Below, piece by piece: positions 9,806 through 19,917 of a DNA stretch of 64,000 nucleotides. A model generated the notes under the pieces. The model was not told the DNA's origin. It ran no database searches and saw only the letters and a list, made by a program, of their open reading frames with translations. This DNA is from Sepiola atlantica (Eukaryota; Mollusca; Cephalopoda; Sepiida; Sepiolidae). Where the stretch lies: the NCBI GenBank assembly GCA_963556195.1, contig OY744517.1, forward strand, positions 82,479,714 through 82,543,713, in the 5' to 3' direction. A program made the position numbers and the translations under genes. Numbering within the stretch: the stretch's first letter is position 1; each line of letters starts with the position of its first letter.

Positions 9806-10909
9806 ATGGGTTCCCTGGACTCAGCAGAAGTCACTGATCTAGTTGGTCTTTACATACTATATAATCTCACAAAAAACATTAGCATTGAAGATATAGGCCT
9901 ATATAGGGATGACGGATTACTAATAGTAAAGAACTCAAATGGACAAAAATGTGAAAGAGTAAAAAAAATTATCCTTAGAGAAATGAAAAGATTAAATCTC
10001 AAAGTAGAAATAACATCTAACATTAAAATAGTTAATTTTTTAGACGTAACATTCAACTTGAATAAAGAAACTTATGAACCGTACACTAAAGACAATGCCA
10101 ACCCGATCTATGTCCACCCACTCTCTAACCACCCAAAAACCATTATTCAACACATCCCCAGATCAATCGAAAAAAGAATTAGTGATAACTCCTCTAATGA
10201 AGAAATTTTTAACAAACATAAGGACTTTTACAATAAAGCGTTAAAGCAAAGTGGATACAAAAACACCCAAATTAAATTCACCAAACCTACACCTCCCAAC
10301 AACAGACGCAAAAATAGGGGTAGAAAAATTATCTGGTTCACACCCCCATATAACAACATGGTTAAAACCAAACTCGGTAAAAGATTCTTAGACTTAATTA
10401 ATCTACATAACAACAAAATTCTAAATGAAAAAACTACCGCAACGAAAACAGCAAATACCAAGGCCTGTAACTGCACAAACAAAAAAGAATGCCCATTACA
10501 ACAAAATTGCCAAATAACCCAATCAGTATATCAAGCAACCATCTCTACTAAAGAAAACCCAACCCTGAAAAAATTCTACATAGGTATGGCTGGTAATACC
10601 TTCAAAGAAAGATATACTGGACATAAGTGTTCTTTTAATAACCCTACATATCAAAAAAGAACCTCACTTTCTATATATTACTGGGAACTATACAACAATA
10701 ACCTATCACCAACAGTAACCTGGAACACAATTAGAAAAACTAGCACCTGTGGTTCCCTAAACTCACCTTGCTACCTTTGCCTAACAGAAAAACTTGAAAT
10801 AATTAAATTTAGTGATAGGGACAAACTTCTAAACAAAAAACAAGAAACATCAATTAACTGTAGGCATAATAGATTACACCTTCTTAGTAATCCACTCATA
10901 ACCCCTTAG
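9806..10909 (+). CDS. Penelope-like element: partial RT plus GIY-YIG endonuclease
   Basis: An open frame of 367 residues with no internal stop. Near residue 33 is YRDDGLL, the YxDD catalytic motif of reverse transcriptases, followed by VNFLDVTFNLN, typical of Penelope-like RT. A Cys-rich linker (C-x1-C-x5-C-x5-C, CNCTNKKECPLQQNC) precedes a C-terminal GIY-YIG-type endonuclease: VYQATI as the degenerate GIY strand, KKFYIGMAG as YIG, KERYTGHK with the catalytic Arg, and CLTEKLEII with the catalytic Glu. Everything N-terminal of the RT palm is gone and the frame begins beside a (TA)n tract, so the copy is 5'-truncated. The first ATG is only the first available Met. A poly-A run follows the stop. 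The intact frame suggests a fairly recent insertion. Confidence 0.85.
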   Translation: MGSLDSAEVTDLVGLYILYNLTKNISIEDIGLYRDDGLLIVKNSNGQKCERVKKIILREMKRLNLKVEITSNIKIVNFLDVTFNLNKETYEPYTKDNANPIYVHPLSNHPKTIIQHIPRSIEKRISDNSSNEEIFNKHKDFYNKALKQSGYKNTQIKFTKPTPPNNRRKNRGRKIIWFTPPYNNMVKTKLGKRFLDLINLHNNKILNEKTTATKTANTKACNCTNKKECPLQQNCQITQSVYQATISTKENPTLKKFYIGMAGNTFKERYTGHKCSFNNPTYQKRTSLSIYYWELYNNNLSPTVTWNTIRKTSTCGSLNSPCYLCLTEKLEIIKFSDRDKLLNKKQETSINCRHNRLHLLSNPLITP

Positions 10910-10920
10910 GCTGTTACTAT

Positions 10921-10945
10921 AAAAAAAAAAAAAAAAAAAAAAAAA
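10921..10945 (+). repeat. poly-A run after the Penelope-like frame
   Basis: A run of about 25 A residues starts roughly ten bases after the TAG stop. It could be the 3' end of the element or an independent homopolymer. Confidence 0.7.
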
Positions 10946-10989
10946 TTCACCTACCCATCAACTGAAAATTTTGTCAACACAACTATCAT

Positions 10990-11085
10990 CTTATACCTTT
11001 TATTAATTATTATTATTTTTATTAGTAGTAGCATTTTTGTTTGTAGTATTATTTGTAGTAGTACTGTAAGCGGTAGTATTGGTTG

Positions 11086-11149
<64 letters not shown>

Positions 11150-11560
11150 CATACCCACAACGATTAACACTAATTGTCATCTTCTGTATTTTTCTTTACT
11201 CTTAAATACCCCCTTTTATGCTTATCCATTTATTGATTAATATTTCTATATTTTTTAGATTATTTTTTAGATTATATTTTTTAGATTATTTTTAGATTAT
11301 CATTATCAATTATTTATTACTACTATTATTAATATCTTAAACTTAATTATTTGACATTGAATTATTTTTTATTTTTTATTTTTCATTTTTTCATTTCTGT
11401 ACTTTTATCAAGATAATTATGGTTATCAGTGGTGACATCATGTCTGATGTTACTATCATAGTTATTGTTATTTGCGGCAATGAAATTAACAGTATCACTA
11501 TTATTAATAATATTGATATGGCCATGTTTTACCGTTACCTTACTTTTGCTTCCACTGCCA

Positions 11561-11631
<71 letters not shown>

Positions 11632-12021
11632 GGTTTTCATTTTACTATTATTGCCACCATTATGACTACTTCTATTATTATTTATTAATTATTCACTATC
11701 ATTTTTTCACTATCATTATTACTATTGTTAAGATTACTGGGATTACCACTCTGATTACTGTTGTCTGTTAAACCACTATTTTTATATGATCAGCATTATT
11801 GCAACCATTAACCCATATCATAATATCGGCAAACATTATCTTATCATTATTTAATATAATAATATTAATCACTACCCCCTAGGATTCCTAATATTTCTTA
11901 ATTATTCCATTTCTTTCCTAAACTATTATTTTTATAAATTCTTAAATATTATTGACCACCATTATCGTTGTCTTTGTTATTATTATTACTATTTTTATTA
12001 TTATTATTACCATTATTATTA

Positions 12022-12089
<68 letters not shown>

Positions 12090-12214
12090 AATAATAATAA
12101 TAATTAATAATGCCGGCATTTTCTAGTTATTCTTTAGTTATATATTTTTTAGTATTTTTATTATACTTCATTTATTATTATTTTCATTATTTCACCTCAA
12201 TTATTAGGGGTATC

Positions 12215-12298
<84 letters not shown>

Positions 12299-12426
12299 CA
12301 TTATTATTATTATTAACAATTAATAACGCCGGCATTTTCTAGTTATTCTTTAGTTATATTTTTTTAGTATTTTTATTATCATTCATTTATTATTTTAATT
12401 ATTTTACCTCAATTATTAGAGGTATC

Positions 12427-12495
<69 letters not shown>

Positions 12496-12500
12496 TCCTG
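10990..12500. repeat. cluster of (ATT)n microsatellites with duplicated spacer
   Basis: Long (ATT)n arrays lie at about 11090-11148, 11565-11628, 12025-12088, 12214-12315 and 12428-12490, separated by ATT-rich diverged sequence. A non-repetitive spacer beginning GCCGGCATTTTCTAGTTATTC occurs at about 12111 and again at 12328. Spacer and array were therefore duplicated together with a period near 218 bases. Long apparent poly-Tyr or poly-Ile frames here are products of the triplet repeat, not genes. Confidence 0.9.
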
Positions 12501-13072
12501 TTATATTTAACGAATATATTTATTTATTCATAGTAAGCAAATTAACTCCAGACAAATTATAAAGACAATTTAAACCCAGAATCGCGACACATTTGATCAC
12601 CGCCCCACCACCACAACAATCAGACGCATCTGACCGGTTTGCCCGCACGCATACACACATATACACAATATTACAGTTAACTTGAAAAAAATACATTTAT
12701 AAACTCGACTGTTTTTTTGACACTTGATTCGTGCATGTCTACCCCCCCCCCTCCTTCCCTCTCGATCTGAATCAACAGACGCCCTCTCTTTCTCCTTCTT
12801 TTCCTCTATATGTCTACCTTCCCACCACCTCTCCCCTCATCATTATTTGTTCCTCTTTCCACCTTATATTTTTATTTATTTATTTATTTATTTATTTGCC
12901 CTGTTTGTTTCAGATTCTAGATTTTAGATTTTTTGTTTTTTGTTTTTGTCTTTTAGATTTTTTAATTTTTAATTTTTAATTTTTTAATTTTTAATTTTTT
13001 AACTGCCTTAATTTTTGAAATGTTAAATTTCTTTCCTTCTTCTTCTCTTTCTCTATCCCTCCACTTCATTCT

Positions 13073-13207
13073 CTCCAAATATGATCTGAGGTTAAGATCG
13101 GATTCTAACTCTGCCTGATGAGATCTCAGTTTATGGTGACTGTTGATCGATAACATCGACATGCCAGTGTCGCAGATTTTGTACATGTCTGTGTAAATAA
13201 AATTATC

Positions 13208-13283
<76 letters not shown>
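13073..13283. repeat. dispersed repeat R1 ending in (TA)n, copy A
   Basis: About 135 bases (TCCAAATATGATCTGAGG through TTTGTACATGTCTGTGTAAA) closely match 46545-46690. Both copies end in AATAAAA-type sequence that runs into TA dinucleotides, here a tract at 13216-13283. The TA tract looks like the element's own tail or a preferred insertion site. No coding capacity. Confidence 0.8.
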
Positions 13284-13286
<3 letters not shown>

Positions 13287-13299
13287 CAATACATACAGT

Positions 13300-13696
13300 T
13301 GAAAGTTCATGTTATGCGCCCAAATGTTCGGACACTAAATTGTTCTTTTGTAAAAAGGAGAAAACTTAATTACTCTGCAAAAAAAGTGTGTGTGTATGTA
13401 TGTGAGTTTCTCTGTGAGAATGTGTGGCAACATTGTATGATAGCAGTATTTTGGCCCAATTCGCCTACAGATTCTTTTCTTCATGCAGGCTGCTGGCTGA
13501 TTGGCCTAGCCGGATGGCAGGCCATTATATCTCCTTGCTGTCTGTTCATGTAATTGCTGTCATCATAAAATAATGAATAGTTCATTAGAGAATTACTATG
13601 CCGAGTCACCTGATTGGTCAACACATGACGAATTCACCTCAGTATAATAACTCCTTGCCTAAAGCAATAGATACCAAATAGTTTGTCACTGCTACA
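13300..13696 (-). repeat. LTR-like repeat family S2, copy 1
   Basis: About 400 bases closely match 57051-57491. On the minus strand both begin TGTAGCAGTGACAAACTATT and on the plus strand both start TGAAAGTTCATG, giving TG...CA ends. The TGTAGCAG start is shared with other LTR-like blocks in this window (43960, 17494). I found no target duplication, so solo-LTR status is inferred. Confidence 0.6.
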
Positions 13697-14213
13697 CATC
13701 TTTTGCTGCGATATCATTCCCTTCCACACAAACTCCATATTATTTGCACCACGCGAGACAACTCTTTAACTTCTCTAACTATACTACTTACCACCTGCCC
13801 TGAATTGGGTACTCTCTCCTTGTCTTCTCTACAATTTCCTTCACAACAGCAGTTGTCTCTTTACCTTCTTTGTCCTAATTTACACCCTCGGATTTCTCGT
13901 TCACATAACTGCACATTGGTAATCTCCCACCAACTTCTTACAAAAAAAAATGTTTCTCGCTTCGTTATGTTTCCTATTTGTCTTATGTTGAACACCAATT
14001 CTTTTCCTCTTTTCAATTTAAGGCTCAGTGTGTTGCCCATCCTCTTTCCAAGGGTTATAATGGCTTTGCAATCAGTCCAGACTTTTTAAGATACTTCATT
14101 ACTTCTTCTGCGGAAACAGTCGATTCTCTAATATTTTTATGAGCACTGCCAACATAATTTTTGGTGCTGAATTCAAACTGAATTTGTACCACATCAAGCA
14201 ATATGACTTTAAC

Positions 14214-14247
14214 AACCCTAAACCCTAACTCTAACATAACCTAATCA
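14214..14247. repeat. short telomere-like CCCTAA block
   Basis: CAACCCTAAACCCTAACTCT and following bases form about four degenerate CCCTAA units. No surrounding inverted repeat was recognised here. Confidence 0.5.
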
Positions 14248-14515
14248 AATATTTTTATGTATTATTTTCCTTTGCTGTAAATAGACAGGTGTAACACTGA
14301 GTGATTGGCCCACCAGCCAATCACAGGTCTTGCCATAGGAACATAGTAATTTGTTGGACTACTTCTTACAGCACTCAAGCAATCTGGTTTTCCCACTCAG
14401 CAGTTGGAATTAAGACATTCTCTAAGCATGATATATTTCGTTGGCTTCCCCAAATCACTCATGACATGATAAATATTCTAAGGTGCATGGTGCCCTTTGT
14501 CAAGATTGACTCTTA

Positions 14516-14625
14516 GCTATTTTTTAAATTCCTTTTTAACACAGCTCAAGTAAAAGTTAGTTCTATGTAACCTTCAATGTCGTCTGCTGTCATCTATTAA
14601 TTCATCTATGGAGTTAGATGGACTT
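14516..14625. repeat. dispersed repeat shared with 52341-52445
   Basis: Both loci share TCAATGTCGTCT followed by CATCTATxxA and GATGGAC-like phrases after a common AGCT(A/G)TTTTT start. Roughly 105 bases with moderate divergence. The family is unknown. The frame at 14608-14832 is not recognised. Confidence 0.5.
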
Positions 14626-14839
14626 ATGGCCGGGGTGGAAGTGTGTTTATGGCGGGAGATTCAAAAGAAGAACAAAGGGTTTTTGGATTTTAACCACAGT
14701 CGCGAAGGATTTCGGACAAATGGTTTTGCGATAATGAATCCCCCAACCATAGGTAGTGTGATAGATGCCTTTATAACTGCATGTTATCACGCTATTATGC
14801 TTCCACCATCGGACCACGTGGGGATTAAATAAAACAGTT

Positions 14840-15140
14840 TAAGACAACCAAGATGAAGGAAGAAAACATTATTTAAACTTACCTTAAAGAAAGCGAAGGA
14901 ATTAGGAAGCTATACACATATACGAATAGGCGTTAATAAAAAAGGAAAGGAATAACATTTTAGTAACAAAACAATTTATTTAATATTTGAAACATTTTAA
15001 AGAGTTCTTAGATTCGTACTTGTAAGTGTATATATGCGAGGCATGTGAATGTCTTTTGTGTGGCTAATTTGTAATTGATCATGTGTGAAGAAATGTTCGT
15101 CAAATTGAAGGTTTGAAGAATTGTTCATCGAATTGAAAGA
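14840..15140. other. AT-rich interval, nothing recognised
   Basis: No repeat family, coding frame or structure that I can support. Confidence 0.4.
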
Positions 15141-15149
15141 TGTGAATAA

Positions 15150-15420
15150 GATTACCTTTTTCTCACCCCCTCCTCCACACAGCTCGTTCGAGCTGGTGGT
15201 GGGGGGGTTTGTCGACGAGAGTTTCTTTGTGTGCGTCCGCCCAGAACGCTGAAGGCAAAAAGAGAGGAAGAGGAAAGGAACGTCCCCTTCTTTATAGATT
15301 TAAGATCACGTACGGCCGAGCTGACCTGTCGGCCGCCCATTGGTCAGAAACCTCCGGCCACCGTGATTAGGCGAGATTTCGCGAGTTTCACCAGAGGCAA
15401 AGAAGGGTCAAACAAAGAAA
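15150..15420 (-). promoter_or_regulatory. CpG-containing GC-rich block with TATA-like site (candidate promoter or LTR)
   Basis: A sharply GC-richer, CpG-containing stretch in AT-rich DNA. On the minus strand it contains TTAAATCTATAAAGAAGGGG, a TATA-type site, followed about 150 bases later by AAAAAGGTAATC, which fits a splice donor. This could be a host promoter with a short non-coding exon, or the U3/R part of an unknown LTR. No second copy was seen in the window. An AAAG-rich run follows at 15415-15450. Weakly supported. Confidence 0.3.
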
Positions 15421-15564
15421 GAAAGAAAGAAAGAAAGGAAGAAAGAGAGAGAGTAAGCCGAACGAACCCAGAAAGAAAAGGGGTAGCTAAACAGGCTAGC
15501 CTTTTCCTCAATGCCCGCTCGTCTCCTCTGCCACAGACTTTCTATTACAGCCTATTATAATTAG

Positions 15565-16100
15565 AATGCTGAATAGATACCATCCCCCCCCCCCATTATA
15601 TAGTTAACCAACTGGTACTGCCACAGTTGCTTTGCCACCTTTAACTGCAAAATAGGCATGCGCTGAGTCTATGATAGAAGACTTTCTCCCCACACCTTTG
15701 CTTTCAATCCGTCATTGTTTCATTGTTTCACCAATCATTGCCTCCATTATGATATGTTACATATTCATTGAATTCTCTAAAGTCCATTACTGTTCAGGTT
15801 TTGTGTTTCATCGGCTGCACCACAGCCATTAGTGGCAACACTCCAGACTCCACCTTTTCTTTGCACAGAATAAGAATGCTTTCCTTTATCCATTTTTCTA
15901 ATTCTTGCTAAAATTCAGCGTTTGCTTCTCACTTTAAGGTTCATTGTAGCGGCCTATGTTGTTTCTCAAAACAGGAATCCCTCACTTCCAACACCACTCT
16001 ATTGTCCAACTGGCCTTTTGGCTGGGGGCAACGTGTGGTATCTGTTCTGATGCTGCACTGAGTCTTTTCTGTCCTCGGTCAGTGAAATCCTTTTAAACTG
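15565..16100. other. interval without recognised feature
   Basis: Moderately AT-rich, with an 11-base C run near 15585. No family or frame recognised. Confidence 0.4.
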
Positions 16101-16104
16101 AGGC

Positions 16105-16205
16105 AATTTTAATTTTTGTTCCAATCCAGAGTGCCCCTTTTTGGGGAGCTGGATTTTCCCACATTAAAAACAGACCTTGTGTCTCGTGGGGAGGCAAGTA
16201 AATAG
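16105..16205 (-). repeat. dispersed repeat R2, copy 1
   Basis: The reverse complement reads TCCCTATTTACTTGCCTCC, then TTTTTAATGTGGG, AAAATCCAGCTCCCC and AAAAAGGGGCAC. It matches 48190-48300 almost base for base over 100 bases, and a shorter piece at about 5705-5740. Non-coding; class unknown. Confidence 0.7.
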
Positions 16206-16681
16206 GGACTATCGGCATTAAATTCTGCAGAAAAATCTTCATCTTTGATCATGAAAGCATTTTCATTGTGATTTTAAAATTCTTACAATTGTAGCAATGT
16301 TTCTGAATTTCACTCCACTCTCATTAATCGTAACATCTCCAATTACATCCATGCCTATCACATATAATTAATGAGACTGTCGATAACTATCACCTCAACC
16401 TCTAACTGCTTTCCACACACCAGCAAGCATCTCTACATGACTAGTTTCCCTTCATTTTAATTCCCTCCCATTGTGCTACTCCATCTTTTTTTTATTATTT
16501 TGAAGTTGCTAATGTTATAATAAACCCTCTCTCAACCATAGTCTTTGTCTCTCCTTTTCTCACCAAAATCAGGATTCTTGCTGATGATCTTCTGTGTGTT
16601 GTTATTAGATTTGAAGATTGAATCTGTTTGGTGAGGCCTGAACAGTACGTTTCTTTTGAATCCCTGCTCTGACAGGTCGAC

Positions 16682-16985
16682 TTGAAAAGCCTTGCGGACA
16701 TCATGCGGAAGAACAGACTGCGTTGGTTGGGTCACATTGAGTGTAGCGATGGCTGGATTGCTAAAGTCCGACAGTTGACTGTGCCAGCAGAGAACATCAC
16801 CACTGGCAGACCCAAGTTGACTTGGAAGGACATAGTCAAACGTGATAGGAAGGCCATGGGTATGGATTCCATCAAGCCTTGTCAAAGACAGGAGTGGAGA
16901 GGAAGACTTAGATTTCGAGACTAGACAATCAGGCCCCACCCTCATCAGCGGATTAATTGTGGCCTGATTCAACAAATAAACCGGT

Positions 16986-17036
<51 letters not shown>
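16682..17036 (+). pseudogene. LINE reverse-transcriptase C-terminus with (TGA)n tail
   Basis: The frame 16682-16924 reads RKNRLRWLGHIECSDGWIAK, then VRQL and GRPKLTWKDIVKRDRKAMGM, and ends EWRGRLRFRD. This is the well-known end of RTE/BovB- or CR1-type polymerases (the R-LRW-GH and GRP-x-TW motifs). It is followed by a stop, a 60-base 3' UTR and a (TGA)n tract (16986-17036), the usual 3' microsatellite tail of such LINEs. The copy is heavily 5'-truncated. A related end in the opposite orientation is at 31440-31710. Confidence 0.8.
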
Positions 17037-17037
<1 letters not shown>

Positions 17038-17151
17038 TGAGTAACTGCCGGCACAGTAGTTCCCCTTTGTTTGTTTCCCAGACAGAACCTTACAATATGA
17101 CTCTGTAATAGAAGGGGGGTGTTGGTCCCTTCCTTACATTTATCGCACGAA

Positions 17152-17494
17152 ATGAATTGGACGAACAACAACCGAGTAACAGGCAACAAAAAAGGTTTTA
17201 TTTAACAGAGGGTTGGAACTGTGTCCCAGTTAAGAAAAGAGGCTGCCGGGTCGTCAGCAAATATATTCCCAGTGGAGATGACTGCTGCTGGAACGATGCA
17301 GGGGAAGGCAGGAGAGAGATGTTTCTTCGTTGCTGGCCGATTTCTCTCTCTGAATTCTTCAACTGACCAGGTGGTAGAAAATAGTCCATGAGGGGACAGT
17401 TGATATCAATACGCCCTGCAAGCCGATTGGTCAGCGTATGACCAATTTGCTCACAGGGGACGAGAAGAAATAGATCCTATTTCAGTCTGCTACA
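17152..17494 (-). repeat. LTR-like repeat family S3, copy 1
   Basis: The minus strand begins TGTAGCAGACTGAAATAGG and contains AATAAA near its other end (complement of TTTTATT at about 17196). It shares GATATCAATGCGCC-like and GCTGATTGGCC-like phrases with 49110-49481. It lies immediately downstream (minus sense) of a gag-like fragment, as a 3' LTR would after loss of pol. The far boundary is approximate. Confidence 0.5.
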
Positions 17495-17499
17495 ACCCT

Positions 17500-17840
17500 A
17501 CTCACCACGTTCATAGCAAATCACTGTATTGAGTTTCAGTGAATCAGGACAATCCTTAATTATGTGTGGGCCTCTACACCAGTAGCACAACATACTTACT
17601 TGCACTTTTTTTTCTGCTATCTCGTATATCTAAATTATCGCCCATCACTGCTGCTGCCCCCATCATCTTTTCCTCTGGTGATAGTATTCGTGCAGCCATG
17701 ATCAATTCACTGACTTCCACTTCAACACGAAATAACTGCTGTAAAGCTATTGAAATGTCTTCAGGGAGACCTGCCACATATATAATTTTTACACTTCTTT
17801 TCAACTCGCCTTGCACAAATAGCGCCAGTCCAGCCAACCT
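17500..17840 (-). pseudogene. retroelement gag-like fragment with CCHC knuckle
   Basis: The minus-strand frame 17837-17574 includes FVQGELKRSVKIIYVAGLPE, then DISIALQQLFRV, a pattern resembling the C-terminal part of LTR-retrotransposon Gag. In a neighbouring frame the next bases encode CYWCRGPHIIKDC (C-x2-C-x4-H-x4-C), a nucleocapsid-type zinc knuckle. The frame change and the absence of any pol show it is a remnant. Assignment rests on the knuckle and on the adjacent LTR-like block. Confidence 0.5.
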
Positions 17841-18017
17841 CCTAATTCTATTAATATGTACATCTGCCTATTCCCATGTGTGACAATAGAGACGAAAACT
17901 TAGCAGCTTCAAAGCGTGTCAATTTGTTAGAGGAGGAAAACTCGTCTTCAGAATTGTAGATTTTTATAGTTGGAACTAATTTGCATGCGTGGGTAACTAA
18001 TTTGCATGCATAGATAC

Positions 18018-18218
18018 TGTTGTGAAGTAGTCCAACAGTAAAAAGAAGAAGTCAAGTCGAGGTTGGGTTAAGATAACAAGTGTATTAACATAAAAGGTAC
18101 AAAGGTAAGGAAACTGACTGGCACTCGGCTAGACAGTTACAATACTGTCCTTTTTCTTCCTGGTGATTGTCTACTTGCACAATTTATAGTGAGAACAGGT
18201 GTAGTTTCTCTTCTGTTA
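18018..18218 (-). mobile_element. solo LTR related to the 38-42 kb gypsy LTR
   Basis: Starts TGTTGTGAAGTAGTCCAACA and follows the 210-bp gypsy LTRs through AAGTCAAGTCGAGG, ACAAGTGTATTAAC, GGCTAGACAGTTACAA and GGTGTAGTTTCTC, with substitutions and a shorter end. The five bases before it (GATAC, 18013-18017) recur immediately after it (18219-18223), a likely 5-bp target duplication. Its far end is TA instead of CA, so the terminal base is mutated or the boundary is slightly off. Older than the 38-kb insertion. Confidence 0.65.
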
Positions 18219-18275
18219 GATACCTACCAACTTCAAAAGACAGAATCAACACAGATAGGCAGATCGATTTAAGCA

Positions 18276-18279
<4 letters not shown>

Positions 18280-18309
<30 letters not shown>
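18280..18309. repeat. (GA)n microsatellite
   Basis: GAGA dinucleotide run of about 14 units with one GAGC interruption. Confidence 0.85.
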
Positions 18310-18313
<4 letters not shown>

Positions 18314-18449
18314 CGGTTGATTTTGGTCATTTTGTCAGTGTTGTTATGGTGTTGTACCAGCAGAAATTCATCTCGAAGTTTGGACTGTCATTGTGACCTT
18401 ATTACAGCTACAGGAGATTTATAAACATTTTTGTTTACCAAACCATGTC

Positions 18450-19054
18450 CATAGTAATTTTCATACTTAGACGTACTGGTTTCAGTTACACTTTCTGCCC
18501 ATCCACCATTTTATCAACATTTACTTGTTTTCTATCTACGATACATTTTCAATCATAAGCCATTGTGATAATACACATACCCCCCCCCTCCCAATCAACT
18601 GGATAAAAGGTGGGGAACAAGTCTGCTTGGAGGGTCAGATTTCAGCAAACTTTTATATCCCTCAGCCATTTTATCAAAATTTACTTGTTTTCTACCTACA
18701 TTAGAGAAGTCATAAATCATCTTCTATATATATAAAATAGTAATGTGTGTATGTATCCGTCAGATCTTTGTGTCTTATGTTCACCCAAACCGCTGGACAA
18801 AATTGCTTGAAAATTGGCATGTGGACTACTGACCTCTCAGTGAAGGTCATAGGCTATATAAGAAATATATCACTTCAACGCTGCCCCCCCCTACTGAAAA
18901 CTGTTTTCCCTTTGATTCAAATGAAATTTAAACCATAAGTAAATGACCAAAAATGATGTCTATTCCCAAAATTTCAGCAAATTTTGATAATATTAAGATG
19001 GTCCCTGGGGGCACAACCCCTCCACTGAAAACTGTTTTCCCTTTGATTCAACTG

Positions 19055-19134
<80 letters not shown>
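18450..19134 (+). repeat. Helitron-like 5' end, internal direct repeats and (TA)n
   Basis: TCTATATATATAAAATAGTA at 18723, followed by phrases such as CACCCAAACCGCTGGACAAA and TTGCTTGAAAATTGGCA, resembles the 5' ends of Helitron-type repeats (TC start, then an A/T run). Internal direct repeats are CCATTTTATCAACATTTACT (18507 and 18665) and ACTGAAAACTGTTTTCCC (18895 and 19024). A (TA)n tract follows at 19058-19134. No Rep/helicase frame and no matching 3' hairpin were found. Confidence 0.4.
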
Positions 19135-19136
<2 letters not shown>

Positions 19137-19194
19137 AATAAAATGTAGTAACACGAAATTACATAATCATCGATGCAATAATTTATTTCAATAA

Positions 19195-19248
<54 letters not shown>

Positions 19249-19320
19249 TAAATTATTGAAATAAATTATTGCATCGATGATTATGTAATTTCGTGTTACT
19301 ACATTTTATTTGATATATAT
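19132..19320. repeat. near-perfect long inverted repeat around a (TA)n core
   Basis: The left arm, about 19134-19199 (starting ATCAAATAAAATGTAGTAAC), is repeated as its exact complement at about 19246-19314, with a (TA)n loop between (19200-19244). Each arm is about 67 bases and I see no mismatch. It is flanked on both sides by further TA runs. The structure could extrude as a cruciform or be a cloning/assembly fold-back; no gene is inside. Confidence 0.85.
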
Positions 19321-19917
19321 ATATATATCAAAGAGAACACCTTTCTGTCTGTGCATGTCCCTAAAAAGGAAGACATACTAGGAAGTGTACTTTCAATATA
19401 ATTGTATTCACATGCACAATTTGCATGTGAACATAATGGAAGTAATATTTCAGAAGCTAACGATAATTTTCAAACATGTTACACAATTAAATTAATCTAT
19501 TTATTAGCGTTAGTTTAAGACTATTAACATATATCTGAATAGCTTGGTAAGTAAGATATCTAGCTGACAGCATCAAGGTTGCTGTTAAAGTAAACCCTCC
19601 CTACCATGATGTTGCATATGATGCTATTTTACACTCTAACCTGGACAACACAGAGTAGCTCTGCTAGTCAACTATAATAATATACATCGTGTCTGTTTAA
19701 TATTTCTTTTTTCTTTATATTATTAGAAACTTTGTAACCTCGATTCTTTTAAGATAAAGTTCCATTCACAATTATTAGACAAAATGCTTTGTTTTTGTTG
19801 TTTTTATTTTCCTGTTTCTACTACCACCTGAAAGATTGCTTTTAAATTATAATTAATGTTATTATGTTTTTAAATCATAATTAATGTTATTATTTTTTAA
19901 ATTATAATTAATGTTAT

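Noticed and set aside
11383..11688. Long poly-Ile/poly-Tyr frames on both strands
   Set aside because: Products of (ATT)n triplets, which are open in several frames at once; no unique sequence is coded.
13110..13135. CTGATGAGATCTC in repeat R1 as a hammerhead core
   Set aside because: No GAAA follows the possible stem in either copy (13.1 or 46.6 kb).
18953..19141. Ile-Tyr alternating frames over (TA)n, here and at 46.8, 51.2, 56.6 and 62.4 kb
   Set aside because: A (TA)n tract is always open in some frame; no conserved flanking coding sequence.
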